From the NCBI GenBank assembly GCA_002360455.1, contig DEQQ01000083.1, positions 1 through 48,794 of the forward strand: a stretch of 48,794 nucleotides of DNA, read 5' to 3'. Positions 20,184 through 28,546 of this stretch are shown piece after piece (within the stretch, counting starts at the first letter, position 1; every line of letters begins with the position of its first letter). The position numbers were made by a program, and so were the translations under genes. Below the pieces are notes generated by a model, which saw only the letters and a program-made list of their open reading frames with translations, made no database searches and was not told the DNA's origin. The stretch is from Saprospiraceae bacterium UBA3362 (GTDB taxonomy: Bacteria > Bacteroidota > Bacteroidia > Chitinophagales > Saprospiraceae).

Positions 20184-20606
20184 ATGCGGCTTTTAAGTAT
20201 CGGCTTAGCTGTTCTGATTTTATTGTCCGGAACAGGTCTCAGTTTGTTCAAGCATGTATGTTCGAGCAAAGGCACAAGCTATGGTATTTACACTTCTGCA
20301 GAACATTGTTGCTCTAAACAAAAGAAGTGTTCAAGCTCCGATTTAAACCATCAACACCAAGGTCCAAGCATAAGCAAAACTCCTTGCTGCTCAGACGAAT
20401 CTTACTTCGCAAAATCAAATCTTTTTTTTCAGTCCTTAATTCTGCATTTCAAAGTTCAAGCTACAGATTGGAATGAGATAAAATTTACTCTGTTTGAGTT
20501 TCAAGATCAATATCAGTCTTCCTCTCATATTTTACCATCTTTGCTGATCCACGCTCCTCCGAATAAACAGGACCTACTGAGTTGGATGCAGCAGTTTCGT
20601 TGTTAG
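20184..20606 (+). CDS. HYC_CC_PP-family-like small Cys-rich exported protein
   Basis: The 140-aa product begins MRLLSIGLAVLILLSGTGLS, an export or anchor segment. Cysteine pairs follow: KHVCSSKG, EHCCSKQKKC and TPCC, and later HAPPNKQD. This order (His-x-Cys, Cys-Cys, Pro-Pro) matches the small HYC_CC_PP family of Bacteroidota, which often sits beside heavy-metal transport genes; the first motif here reads HVC, not HYC. The cysteines and histidines could bind a soft metal such as copper, which is inferred. It heads a plus-strand cluster with a barrel protein and a double heavy-metal-associated-domain protein, though the 182-nt gap downstream means the transcript may be separate. Confidence 0.65.
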   Translation: MRLLSIGLAVLILLSGTGLSLFKHVCSSKGTSYGIYTSAEHCCSKQKKCSSSDLNHQHQGPSISKTPCCSDESYFAKSNLFFQSLILHFKVQATDWNEIKFTLFEFQDQYQSSSHILPSLLIHAPPNKQDLLSWMQQFRC

Positions 20607-20717
20607 ATCGATCGTTTTTTTACAAGATAGAAATCAAGATATTATTGTGTAGATTTTTTTATCCTATGATCCATTTTCTTACAAATGATTCTTGATCTCA
20701 ATTCTTAACGATGGACT

Positions 20718-20730
20718 TAATCTAAGATTA
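20718..20730. promoter_or_regulatory. 13-nt palindrome upstream of the metal cluster barrel gene
   Basis: TAATCT-A-AGATTA is a perfect 6-bp inverted repeat with a one-base centre, 58 nt before the barrel gene start. Its size and position would suit a dimeric repressor site, but AT-rich sequence throws up such palindromes by chance. No regulator gene is in the window. Confidence 0.3.
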
Positions 20731-20788
20731 GTCTGCGATAGTTTACATAATCTCTTCAAGACATTTTCATTTATTTAAAACAAGATTT

Positions 20789-21565
20789 ATGATCTCTCGA
20801 TTACAGCTGATTCTGTGCATGCAGCTTACTCTCCTTGTGAGGGTTTTTGCGCAAGGCCCTCCTATTTTATTGGATAAACCCATTATGTTGGGTGCTAACA
20901 AAGGGACAGTCAGGACCCTATATAAAAATCAGGAGTTGAAAGTCTATGATTTTTCTACTTGCATGCTTGAGGCAGACTACAATGTGTCAAACTTTGTTGC
21001 TCTTGGCACAGAAATACCCATCAATTTTTTCCAAAATTCTATAGTTGTAGGAGATCTCAATCTCATGGCCAAAGTTCAATTTTACAACTACAACAGAATT
21101 GGAAAAACGGTTCGCTTGGCAGCTAAAGCAAAGCAGATGTTTGCTACAGGAAAAAAATTGGAAACCATGACCCTTGGCATGGGTCATGCAATGAGCTATC
21201 TGGGATTGTTGGCAGCAAGAGAAAGTTTAAAATTGGGAACACAGGCAGAGCTTGGATACTATTTTTCTCCTTCAGCTTCTCATCTCAATTTTCTTGGAGC
21301 AAAATTAGGATTCGGAATCCCATTATTGAAACCGGTGTATCCGGTCAATCAAGTCAATCTTTATTTTGAATCAGAAGGCATTTTTGCTCAAAACCATTTG
21401 GGTAAAAATCAGTACGGAATTTATCTTGCTCCCGGAATTCAATATGCCAAAAAGATCTTTACTGTAGAAGCGAGTTTCCAATTTCCTCTTGGACAACAAT
21501 TTCATCATTTGGCTACTTACGAACGAAGGTCAAGCTTGCTCATTGGAGGAAGAATTATTATTTAA
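20789..21565 (+). CDS. Outer-membrane beta-barrel protein in metal cluster
   Basis: The 258-aa product begins MISRLQLILCMQLTLLVRVF, a signal peptide cut near FAQ, then GPPILLDKPIMLGANKGTVR. The rest alternates polar and hydrophobic residues in amphipathic strands, with glycines and aromatics near strand ends, and finishes in a strand-like SSLLIGGRIII. This is the pattern of a small outer-membrane barrel. The start GPPI-DKP-IMLG resembles putative transporter proteins of Bacteroidota found beside HMA and HYC_CC_PP genes, so a role in metal efflux or uptake is inferred from family memory and context. The substrate is unknown. Confidence 0.6.
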   Translation: MISRLQLILCMQLTLLVRVFAQGPPILLDKPIMLGANKGTVRTLYKNQELKVYDFSTCMLEADYNVSNFVALGTEIPINFFQNSIVVGDLNLMAKVQFYNYNRIGKTVRLAAKAKQMFATGKKLETMTLGMGHAMSYLGLLAARESLKLGTQAELGYYFSPSASHLNFLGAKLGFGIPLLKPVYPVNQVNLYFESEGIFAQNHLGKNQYGIYLAPGIQYAKKIFTVEASFQFPLGQQFHHLATYERRSSLLIGGRIII

Positions 21566-21670
21566 TAAATTAATGGACTAAAATCCAGTTTAAACATAAA
21601 AAAATTGAAAACCAATATTCTCCATTCTACTTTATCTCAACAATTCAACAATTAAAAAAACAATTAAAAA

Positions 21671-22273
21671 ATGAAAAAACTTATTATATTATTATTCATT
21701 ATATCCCATCAACTTCTTGCTCAAACAGATCAATTTCTTGTCCGAGTAGAAGGATTGGGTTGCCCGTTTTGTGCTTATGGACTTGAAAAAAAATTTAGAA
21801 AAGTCAAAGGAATAAAGCAAATTAAAATAGACATCAGCAATGGAAAAATGACTTACGAAGTTCCTGCAACAAACTTGATGAAACTTACAGAAGCAGATGC
21901 TCTCGTCACCAAAGCCGGCTACGTCGCAAAGGGAATTTCTGTCCTTCGCTCAAACGGAAAAACAGAAAAAATCGGCGAACCTGATCTTGTTGTAAAACCA
22001 ACTAAAATGGGAAAACAAAGCGCTGTTTTCAAGGTTTCCGGCAATTGCGAGATGTGTAAGGCCAGAATAGAAAAAGCTGCAAAATCTGTCAAAGGAGTGC
22101 AATCTGCCGTTTGGGATGTGGACACAAAATTGATGACTGTGAGCTTTGATAATTCCAAGCTAAAATTAATCGATATTCAAAATGCAATAGCCAAATCCGG
22201 CCATGATACAGAATTACAAAAAGCAGATGATAGCACCGTCCAGAAACTTCCTGCCTGCTGTCAATACAGATAA
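21671..22273 (+). CDS. Periplasmic protein with two heavy-metal-associated (HMA) domains
   Basis: The 200-aa product begins MKKLIILLFIISHQLLAQ, a signal peptide. HMA domain 1 covers ~20-90 with metal-site GLGCPFCAYG (Cys31, Cys34). HMA domain 2 covers ~117-185 with SGNCEMCKARIEKAAKSVKG (Cys126, Cys129) and the characteristic KSGHDTE end. A further Cys pair, PACC, lies near the C-terminus. Such domains bind Cu(I) or similar soft metals and pass them to partners; here in the periplasm, most likely as chaperone or buffer. Duplicate domains may allow internal transfer. It is preceded by the barrel gene (105 nt) and followed by the NHL lipoprotein (28 nt), so it probably belongs to that operon. 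Confidence 0.85.
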   Translation: MKKLIILLFIISHQLLAQTDQFLVRVEGLGCPFCAYGLEKKFRKVKGIKQIKIDISNGKMTYEVPATNLMKLTEADALVTKAGYVAKGISVLRSNGKTEKIGEPDLVVKPTKMGKQSAVFKVSGNCEMCKARIEKAAKSVKGVQSAVWDVDTKLMTVSFDNSKLKLIDIQNAIAKSGHDTELQKADDSTVQKLPACCQYR

Positions 22274-22301
22274 TTTTATTACCAACTTCAATTCATTCAA
22301 T

Positions 22302-23132
22302 ATGAAAGTCTATTCTCTGTTAGCCTTTGTTTTTACCTTAGTTTTGGCCTGCAAGCAAAACTCCTCTGTCCAAAAAAATGAATCAAAACCATGGACCTTC
22401 GAAAAAACAATCCCGCTGGACTCTGTAGCTCCTATAGGCATTTGCAGTGATGCTTCAGGCAATCTATGGATAAGTGATGCCGGAGGAAATCAATTGATCC
22501 AAATGGATAGCAGTTTCAATCTTGTAAAATTTGTTTCGGATCTGGATAGACCTATGCATATTCAGTCTTTCGACAATCAAATTTATATTGCAGAATATGG
22601 AGCCGACCGGATCAGCGTTTGGAATCAATCCGAAAAAAAAATCATTCCCTGTTCACTCCCGTTTGATGCTCCTTCCGGTGTTGATGTTCATAAGAATAAA
22701 GTTTATGTCGCCGATTTCTATAATCACAGAATTGTTAGTTTTGATTCTTTGACAGCACAAAAAATAGGAAAACAGGGCAAAGGAAATGCAGAATTCAATT
22801 ACCCTACAGACCTGCAAATCAACGAACAAAAAATCTATGTGGCTGATACTTACAACAACAGAATTCAGATATTGGACCTTAATGGAAATCATCTAAAATC
22901 CATAGCCGACAGCCTTGAAATCAATGCTCTCACCGGATTGTTTGTTTCAACAGATTATGTGTATGCCTGCGATTTCGAAAACAGCAGGGTGCTTATTCTT
23001 GATAAATCAGGCCGCCTTCTTCAGATTCTGACAGAACAATTGGATATGCCAACAGATCTTATTGTAATAAATCATAAAATGTTGGTTGTGAATTATAACG
23101 GAAAATCCATTTCCGTTTACGGCAATAAATAA
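22302..23132 (+). CDS. NHL-repeat beta-propeller lipoprotein
   Basis: I chose ATG 22302 (276 aa) because it gives the lipobox signal MKVYSLLAFVFTLVLAC. A longer frame from 22203 would overlap the HMA gene and bury the signal. The mature part has NHL repeats: PIGICSDASGNLWISDAGGN, APSGVDVHKNKVYVADFYNH, YPTDLQINEQKIYVADTYNN and MPTDLIVINHKMLVV. Five to six repeats form a propeller that usually binds proteins, carbohydrates or other ligands. Its placement after a periplasmic metal-binding protein is unusual and suggests a partner role, which is inference only. Confidence 0.82.
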   Translation: MKVYSLLAFVFTLVLACKQNSSVQKNESKPWTFEKTIPLDSVAPIGICSDASGNLWISDAGGNQLIQMDSSFNLVKFVSDLDRPMHIQSFDNQIYIAEYGADRISVWNQSEKKIIPCSLPFDAPSGVDVHKNKVYVADFYNHRIVSFDSLTAQKIGKQGKGNAEFNYPTDLQINEQKIYVADTYNNRIQILDLNGNHLKSIADSLEINALTGLFVSTDYVYACDFENSRVLILDKSGRLLQILTEQLDMPTDLIVINHKMLVVNYNGKSISVYGNK

Positions 23133-23278
23133 TCTTACAATTCTTTTTCGAAAATCATATTGAGGTAAATTTTACAAAAAAAAATTTATAGGAAGGCTTG
23201 TTTATTCTGCAATGAAAAAAAACTTAGATTAATAAATAAAAGCAAATATGCAATCGGAAATTCTCACTTGAGAAAAGA

Positions 23279-24760
23279 CTAATTTTTTTCATCCTCTTCA
23301 TCCTCCGAGGGCATCAAATTGGAAGGCAAATCTTTGGTTGTATTGAGCCCAAGTTTTTTTAATTTTTCTGCCTGAGTGATCAGATTCCCTCGGCCATCTT
23401 TGAGCTGGCCTTTGGCTCTTAGAAACGCTTCTTGAGATCTGTTGAGATGCTTTTCGATATCCTCCATACTTTCTAAAAACCCTACAAACTTTTCATAAAG
23501 TTTCTCTCCCTGCTTTGCTATTTCCATCGCATTTTTATTCTGAGCTTCTCTCTTCCATAAATCTGTAACAAGCTTCAATGCTGCGATTAAGTTGGTTGGA
23601 GAAATCATCAAAATCCGCTTGTTGTATGCGTAAGCCCACAGATCCTGATCTTCCTGGATGGCCACCAAATAGGCTGGCTCAATAGGAATAAACATCATTG
23701 TAAAATCTAGCCCCTGAGTCAATGTATCGTACTTCTTTTTTGCCAGTTCATCAATATGATTTCTGATGGACTGAATGTGTTGGCCCAAATACAAGTCCTG
23801 TTGCTCTTTATCTTCTTCTGCACAATATCTATCGTATGCAGTCAGAGAAACTTTGGAGTCGATGATCATTGTTTTTTGATCCGGCAAGTGGATTACCACA
23901 TCCGGCCGAAACATTTTCCCATCTTCGTCAGTAAGAGTCGACTGAATAAAATATTCTCTATTTTTTTGTAAGCCGGATTTTTCAAGAATGCTTTCCAAAA
24001 TAATTTCACCCCAGTTGCCCTGTTTCTTAGACTGACCTTTAAGAGCCGAGGCTAGATTATTGGCTTCTTTACTCAGTTTATAATTAAGCTCAATGAGGTC
24101 TTTTACTTTTTCTTCCAAAGAAAATCGTTGCTTGGATTCTTTGTCATAAGTTTCTTCAACTTTCTTTTTGAAGACATCCAAATTTTCACCCAAAGGTTTA
24201 AGAATACTTTCTAAGTTTTCTTTGTTGGCCTGTGTAAACTTTTGAGATTTTTCTTCTAGGATTTTGTTGGCAAGGTTCTGAAACTCCAACTGAGATGTTT
24301 TTCTTATTTCTTCCAGTTCTGATTTTTGTTGACCTAATCGCTCTTCCAAAAATCTGTTATTGGCAAGAAGGTCCGAAATATTTTTTTGGAACTGATTGAT
24401 TTTATCTTGTTGACTTACATTAAGGTTTTTCTCCTGCTCAAATTCTTGTTGCAGTTTGCTTAATTGTTGCTGGACATGCTGTTGAGTAAGCTGTGCCGCT
24501 GTTTTTTCTTGTAGTGATTGATTCAGTTCTCCCAACTTTTGATCCAGCTGAAGAGAAAGGTTGTGGTTGTCCACCGTCAGTTGTGTCATTCTGTTGTTGA
24601 GATTCTGCACTCCTGCAGATCCTGAGATCCATTTCTCTTTGAGCTCATCGTATTCCTTTCTTGATACAGAGGTGGATTTGTATTGAAAATACAAAAACAA
24701 CAATAACACTAATAATGCCAATAAAACAAAAATAATGAGTAAATAAAGATCCTGATTCAT
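23279..24760 (-). CDS. rmuC: DNA recombination protein RmuC
   Basis: The 493-aa product has an N-terminal membrane segment (residues ~5-26, YLLIIFVLLALLVLLLFLYF), a long Gln/Glu/Lys-rich coiled coil (~30-220), and the RmuC nuclease-like domain at ~245-450. Landmarks are KKQGNWGEIILESILEKSGL, FRPDVVIHLP, MIIDSKVSLTAYDRY and MMFIPIEPAYLVA. The D-x(n)-DSKV pattern fits the PD-(D/E)XK-like fold proposed for the family. RmuC limits inversions at short repeats in E. coli; its biochemical activity is poorly known. It is downstream of pirin on the same strand, with structured repeat copy 1 between them. The C-terminus is acidic (SEDEEDEKN). Confidence 0.93.
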   Translation of the reverse strand: MNQDLYLLIIFVLLALLVLLLFLYFQYKSTSVSRKEYDELKEKWISGSAGVQNLNNRMTQLTVDNHNLSLQLDQKLGELNQSLQEKTAAQLTQQHVQQQLSKLQQEFEQEKNLNVSQQDKINQFQKNISDLLANNRFLEERLGQQKSELEEIRKTSQLEFQNLANKILEEKSQKFTQANKENLESILKPLGENLDVFKKKVEETYDKESKQRFSLEEKVKDLIELNYKLSKEANNLASALKGQSKKQGNWGEIILESILEKSGLQKNREYFIQSTLTDEDGKMFRPDVVIHLPDQKTMIIDSKVSLTAYDRYCAEEDKEQQDLYLGQHIQSIRNHIDELAKKKYDTLTQGLDFTMMFIPIEPAYLVAIQEDQDLWAYAYNKRILMISPTNLIAALKLVTDLWKREAQNKNAMEIAKQGEKLYEKFVGFLESMEDIEKHLNRSQEAFLRAKGQLKDGRGNLITQAEKLKKLGLNTTKDLPSNLMPSEDEEDEKN

Positions 24761-24846
24761 CTTGAGTTCTTACTGAGTTTTTTTTTTAATGGTTGAGTAG
24801 ATCATCATTCGGATTAGGACAAAAATGTTTTTTTGCATTAAGGATA

Positions 24847-24934
24847 GGAGTGGCGTCCCGTATTTTCGGGACGGTCCTGCGAAGCAGGACGGAACCCACG
24901 GATAGCCTGACCCCGCTACTGCGGGGGAATGCCC
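24847..24934 (+). repeat. Three-hairpin intergenic element, copy 1
   Basis: It opens GGAGTGGCG. Hairpin A is GTCCCG/CGGGAC (24855-24860/24867-24872). Hairpin B is GTCCTGC-GAA-GCAGGAC (24874-24890). A linker starting CGGA follows, then hairpin C, CCCCGC-TACT-GCGGGG (24911-24926), and the end GCCC. The order and the flanks match copies 2 and 3 read on the minus strand, while stem sequences differ. The GC-rich stems stand out in an AT-rich gap between pirin and rmuC. It is non-coding; function unknown. Confidence 0.75.
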
Positions 24935-24986
24935 AAATTGCAATTCCAAATTTCTTGAACCACTATCATCGACAAATTTAATGGAT

Positions 24987-25691
24987 TTACCACTGCAATG
25001 GACTTTCTATCCATAAGATTTTACTGTCGGCCACCGCTTTGATCTGTAAGTCCTGTTGTTGAGTGAGCATAACAGCATCCCTTTTATGCAACATTTCATC
25101 GCCGGTGAGCAATTCTCCCTCGATTACAAATGCATACAGTCCGTGAGATTTCAATTGCATATCGTACACAAACTCTTTGCCTGCCTCAAGCTCCAGCAAA
25201 GAAAAATACGAGGACTGATATATCCAAGGCAAACCCTCCTGCGGACCGGGTCCTACAAGGATTTTTAGCTTGTTTTTTTCCAATTGATAGGAGGACTTAT
25301 GATAACGTGGATCAACATTTTTCTGGTTTGGAAACATCCATATCTGCAACAAATTGACCGACTCGTTAGGATCGGGATTGTGCTCACTATGCATCAGTCC
25401 GCGGCCTGCACTCATGATTTGGATCTCGCCGGGAGATATGATATCTTCAAATCCCATGCTGTCTTTGTGCCGTAAACGTCCTTGCAATGGGATGGTAATA
25501 ATTTCCATATTGTCGTGGGGATGCATCCCAAAACCCATTCCTCCCTCTACAATATCATCGTTGAGCACCCGCAGTGCCCCAAAGTGCACATCCTCCGAAC
25601 TGTAATATTGCGCAAACGAAAACGAATAATTCGCTCTCAGCCAGCCGTAGTCTGCAGACCCTCTTTGCTCCGATCTTTTGATTCGCATCAT
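24987..25691 (-). CDS. Pirin family protein (YhhW-like, possible quercetin 2,3-dioxygenase)
   Basis: The 234-aa product is of typical length. The N-terminal cupin has the pirin signature GFGMHPHDNMEIITIPLQG and later MSAGRGLMHSEHN. The four metal ligands are His57, His59, His101 and Glu103, the same positions as in E. coli YhhW. The second cupin is divergent, as usual. Bacterial pirins bind Fe or a similar metal and some oxidise quercetin in vitro; the physiological role is uncertain. An ATG-ATG pair marks the start. The gene stands apart from its divergent neighbour sucB and is co-directional with rmuC. Confidence 0.9.
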   Translation of the reverse strand: MMRIKRSEQRGSADYGWLRANYSFSFAQYYSSEDVHFGALRVLNDDIVEGGMGFGMHPHDNMEIITIPLQGRLRHKDSMGFEDIISPGEIQIMSAGRGLMHSEHNPDPNESVNLLQIWMFPNQKNVDPRYHKSSYQLEKNKLKILVGPGPQEGLPWIYQSSYFSLLELEAGKEFVYDMQLKSHGLYAFVIEGELLTGDEMLHKRDAVMLTQQQDLQIKAVADSKILWIESPLQW

Positions 25692-25839
25692 AGAAAAACA
25701 ATTTTTAGTTCATTTTTTTGAGATCATCCTTTGAATCAAAATAAACAGCAAATTCGATATCAGGTTCAATTAAATTAGATCGATCAATTTTATTTATTAG
25801 AATATTCTAAATTTTAAAATATCTCCCAAAATAATCCTA

Positions 25840-25847
25840 TACTTTTG
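25840..25847 (+). promoter_or_regulatory. Putative Bacteroidota -7 promoter element (TACTTTTG)
   Basis: TACTTTTG fits TAnnTTTG exactly and lies 27 nt before the sucB-type start at 25875, giving a leader of about 20 nt. The expected upstream TTTG is replaced by a T-rich run. Confidence 0.5.
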
Positions 25848-25874
25848 CCAAAGAATTTCAAACTTTACTGAAAG

Positions 25875-27098
25875 ATGATAGAAATCAAAGTTCCGTCTAT
25901 AGGTGAATCCGTTACAGAGGTTACCCTAATCAAAATAATCAAACAAGAAGGTGAACATGTAAAATTGGATGAGGCTCTCTGTGAGTTTGAATCCGACAAA
26001 GCCACCTTCGAGCTGCCGGCAGAAGTGGCCGGGAAAATCCATTGGCTTGTCAAAGTGGGAGACGATCTAAAAGTGGGAGATACTGTGGCTCAAATAGACG
26101 CCTCTTCACAAGCTCAAACTGCTCCTGTACAAGAGCCGGCGAAGCCAGTTGAAACTCAAGAAAGCAAACCGCTTGCAGCCGTACAAGCCAATCCAAAATC
26201 TGACATCGCCTCTCCTGCAGCTGCCAAGCTGATGAGAGAACAAAACAGCAGCTCAGACCAGATCAAAGGAACCGGCAAGGATGGACGCATCACCAAAGCT
26301 GATGTTCTTCTTACGCCATCCACGCAGCCTTCGAGCAGTCAGGAACATAAACCGGAAACTCAACAGATCAGCCTCAATCCGCAAGCTAAAACCTATTCCA
26401 GAACAGAGAGAAGAGAAAAACTCTCCAGAATGCGAAGAACCATCGCCAAACGTTTGGTCTCCGTAAAAAATGAAACAGCGATGTTGACTACCTTCAATGA
26501 GGTGGACATGACTGCAATCCTGGAACTGCGAAGCAAATACAACGAAGCATATCAAACCAAGTATGGCGTCAAGATAGGCTTCATGTCTCTATTTGCTAAG
26601 GCTTGCGCTCAGGTGCTTCTTACTATGCCGGAGGTCAACGCCTTCATAGATGGTGATGAACTTATCTACCATGATTATGCAGATATTTCGATCGCAATAT
26701 CCACTCCTACAGGATTGGTCGTTCCTCCAATAAAAAATGTTGAAAGCATGGAAATTCACGAATTCGAAAAACAGCTCAAAGTCTTGGCCGACAAAGCAAG
26801 ACTTGGCAAATTGAGCTTGGAAGAAATGAGTGGAGGAACCTTTACTATCACCAATGGCGGAGTTTTTGGCTCTCTTATGAGTACACCCATCCTCAATGAA
26901 CCTCAATCTGCAATTCTTGGTATGCACGCCACAAAAGAAAGACCTGTGGTCGTCAATGGTGCAATAGTCATAAGACCCATGATGTACCTCGCTCTATCAT
27001 ACGATCATCGCGTGATCGACGGAAGTTCATCGGTGACCTTTTTGGTTAGAGTAAAAGAATTGTTAGAAGATCCAACCAAACTCTTTTTACATTTGTAA
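25875..27098 (+). CDS. sucB: Dihydrolipoamide succinyltransferase (2-oxoglutarate dehydrogenase E2)
   Basis: The 407-aa product transfers succinyl groups from lipoyl to CoA in the 2-oxoglutarate dehydrogenase complex of the TCA cycle. The lipoyl domain is at 1-75, with Lys42 in EFESDKATFELPAE as the attachment site. An Ala/Pro/Gln-rich linker and a peripheral-subunit-binding motif follow (SPAAAKLMREQ and GKDGRITKADVL, ~115-150). The catalytic domain is ~175-407, with active-site His378 and Asp382 in LSYDHRVIDG. IKVPSIGESVTEV and the 400-residue size with one lipoyl domain favour SucB over pyruvate or branched-chain E2. No E1 or E3 gene is in the window, so the assignment rests on this sequence alone. 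Confidence 0.9.
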   Translation: MIEIKVPSIGESVTEVTLIKIIKQEGEHVKLDEALCEFESDKATFELPAEVAGKIHWLVKVGDDLKVGDTVAQIDASSQAQTAPVQEPAKPVETQESKPLAAVQANPKSDIASPAAAKLMREQNSSSDQIKGTGKDGRITKADVLLTPSTQPSSSQEHKPETQQISLNPQAKTYSRTERREKLSRMRRTIAKRLVSVKNETAMLTTFNEVDMTAILELRSKYNEAYQTKYGVKIGFMSLFAKACAQVLLTMPEVNAFIDGDELIYHDYADISIAISTPTGLVVPPIKNVESMEIHEFEKQLKVLADKARLGKLSLEEMSGGTFTITNGGVFGSLMSTPILNEPQSAILGMHATKERPVVVNGAIVIRPMMYLALSYDHRVIDGSSSVTFLVRVKELLEDPTKLFLHL

Positions 27099-27112
27099 AA
27101 AAAACAAACTGT

Positions 27113-27613
27113 ATGACTCTGGCTCAATTTTTTGAATGGATTCAACTAAATGCCCATTTCGGGATATTGTATTTTATTGCTATTCCTCTCATCGCATTGC
27201 TCGCCGGTTGGTTTGCCAAAGAAGAAGGGCATCTGAGTCCCTGGAGATATCTTTACAGCTTGCTGATCTACGCTATATGCATTCCTGGAATTTTTGCACT
27301 CACACTCAATATTTATTTATTTTTTTGGGAACGCAGAAGCATTATGAACACAGATCTCATCATCCAAGTTCTTCCTATTGTCAGCATGATTGCCACAATC
27401 GCTATCATCAAAAACAATGTCAATCTTGATGATATTCCGGGTTTCGAAAAAATAAGCGGCCTTGCTCTGATCATTGCCGTTATTCTGACACTCATGTGGA
27501 TCCTCGATCGCACACATATTTATGCCATCAGCTTCATGCCTTTTCCTATGGTGATAGGAATTATAGTAGGAGGAGTTTTATTGCTCAGAATGTTGTTTAA
27601 AAAATGGATATAG
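27113..27613 (+). CDS. Conserved multi-pass membrane protein, unknown function
   Basis: The 166-aa product has about five membrane helices: near residues 16-33 (FGILYFIAIPLIALLAGWF), 46-71, 82-100, 114-131 and 141-160. It has only short polar loops and a terminal KKWI. It starts 14 nt after sucB, so it is probably co-transcribed. I do not recognise a family with known function, and no catalytic or ligand motif is visible. Confidence 0.7.
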   Translation: MTLAQFFEWIQLNAHFGILYFIAIPLIALLAGWFAKEEGHLSPWRYLYSLLIYAICIPGIFALTLNIYLFFWERRSIMNTDLIIQVLPIVSMIATIAIIKNNVNLDDIPGFEKISGLALIIAVILTLMWILDRTHIYAISFMPFPMVIGIIVGGVLLLRMLFKKWI

Positions 27614-27627
27614 CATGTCTTGGATGT

Positions 27628-27721
27628 GGGCATGACCACTCATGCAATGAGTGGTCGGAGTCTTGCGTGGTTCGCTTCGCTCCGTGCTTCGCACCGCTCA
27701 CTTCGTGAGCGCACTCCAGCC
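27628..27721 (-). repeat. Three-hairpin intergenic element, copy 2
   Basis: Read on the minus strand it opens GGCTGGAGTGC. Hairpin A is GCTCAC-GAA-GTGAGC (plus coordinates 27696-27710). Hairpin B is GTGC-GAA-GCAC (27684-27694). A linker CGGAGCGAAGCGAA...AAGACTCCGACC follows, then hairpin C, GACCACTCAT-TGC-ATGAGTGGTC (27634-27656, a 10-bp perfect stem), and the end ATGCCC. It follows the membrane-protein stop by 14 nt. It lies in an open frame continuous with the next gene, which could mislead start calling. Confidence 0.75.
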
Positions 27722-27754
27722 TCCTCATGCAAAAAAAATGCTCTGAACAATAAA

Positions 27755-28546
27755 ATGAAAAACATATCAATAATGGCTTCCATCTTTCATCATCATAAGA
27801 TTGGATTGAGCCTGTTTTTACTCTCTGCATTTATTGCAATTCGAGAACAAGGAGTTGCTCAAACTTTGGATTCTGTTATTTACAAAACAGACGCATTGAT
27901 CCTAAGCACAAATAGTGAGCAGAATAACTTTACTCTCACCCATGTGCAAACAGGACGCCAATTGTCCAAGCTAAAATTTGCAAAACCAATCTATCAGTAT
28001 GTTCAAGTTTTGGATGAACATAATGCAATGTATTTTATTGGAGAAGACTGGCAAGTTGAGCAACAGGTGGATGATTTCCTTCCTTTTTGTGGGAACGAAA
28101 ATTCTTATTCACTCACCATAAAAAAGAAAAAATCATTTTTCTACATTTATGAAAAATTCAATTCCAACAACGGATCTCATAACTCCCCTTCAAAAATAAG
28201 CTATAAAGTTGCTAAATCCATCGCCGACTCTGTAATGTTCAAGAACGGCAAATCGGTGTTTCAATATTATTTGTCTGATCAAAACTATATTCCTCCTCAA
28301 AATTTGTTGATACTTTATAAAAACAAAAAATATTTTACACTATTAAACCCAAAAACGAAATACGAAGCGATGGATTTTTCAAATTCGCCGATTTTAGTGA
28401 TTACAAAGAAAGGCTATCGGTATGGAATTCTCAATAAGATTGTCCCAAAATACAAATGGATAGGAAAATTCAAAAGGTACCTTGCAGAAGCTGAAACTGA
28501 AACAGGCAATCGAGTTTATATAGATCAAGATGGAAAAGAATATTGA
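27755..28546 (+). CDS. Secreted protein of unknown function
   Basis: ATG 27755 gives 263 aa beginning MKNISIMASIFHHHKIGLSL, with a signal peptide ending near EQGVAQ; ATG 27773 is also possible. The frame extends upstream to 27620, but those 45 codons translate repeat copy 2 and are not credible coding sequence. The mature part is Lys/Tyr-rich and probably beta-rich. The C-terminal segments KKGYRYGILNKI and RVYIDQDGKEY weakly recall WG-type repeats, not enough for a family call. It has no close partner genes. Confidence 0.65.
   Translation: MKNISIMASIFHHHKIGLSLFLLSAFIAIREQGVAQTLDSVIYKTDALILSTNSEQNNFTLTHVQTGRQLSKLKFAKPIYQYVQVLDEHNAMYFIGEDWQVEQQVDDFLPFCGNENSYSLTIKKKKSFFYIYEKFNSNNGSHNSPSKISYKVAKSIADSVMFKNGKSVFQYYLSDQNYIPPQNLLILYKNKKYFTLLNPKTKYEAMDFSNSPILVITKKGYRYGILNKIVPKYKWIGKFKRYLAEAETETGNRVYIDQDGKEY

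Noticed and set aside
24847..24934. Three-hairpin element as an ordinary rho-independent terminator
   Set aside because: No U-tract follows any of the stems, and orientation relative to the upstream gene differs between copies.
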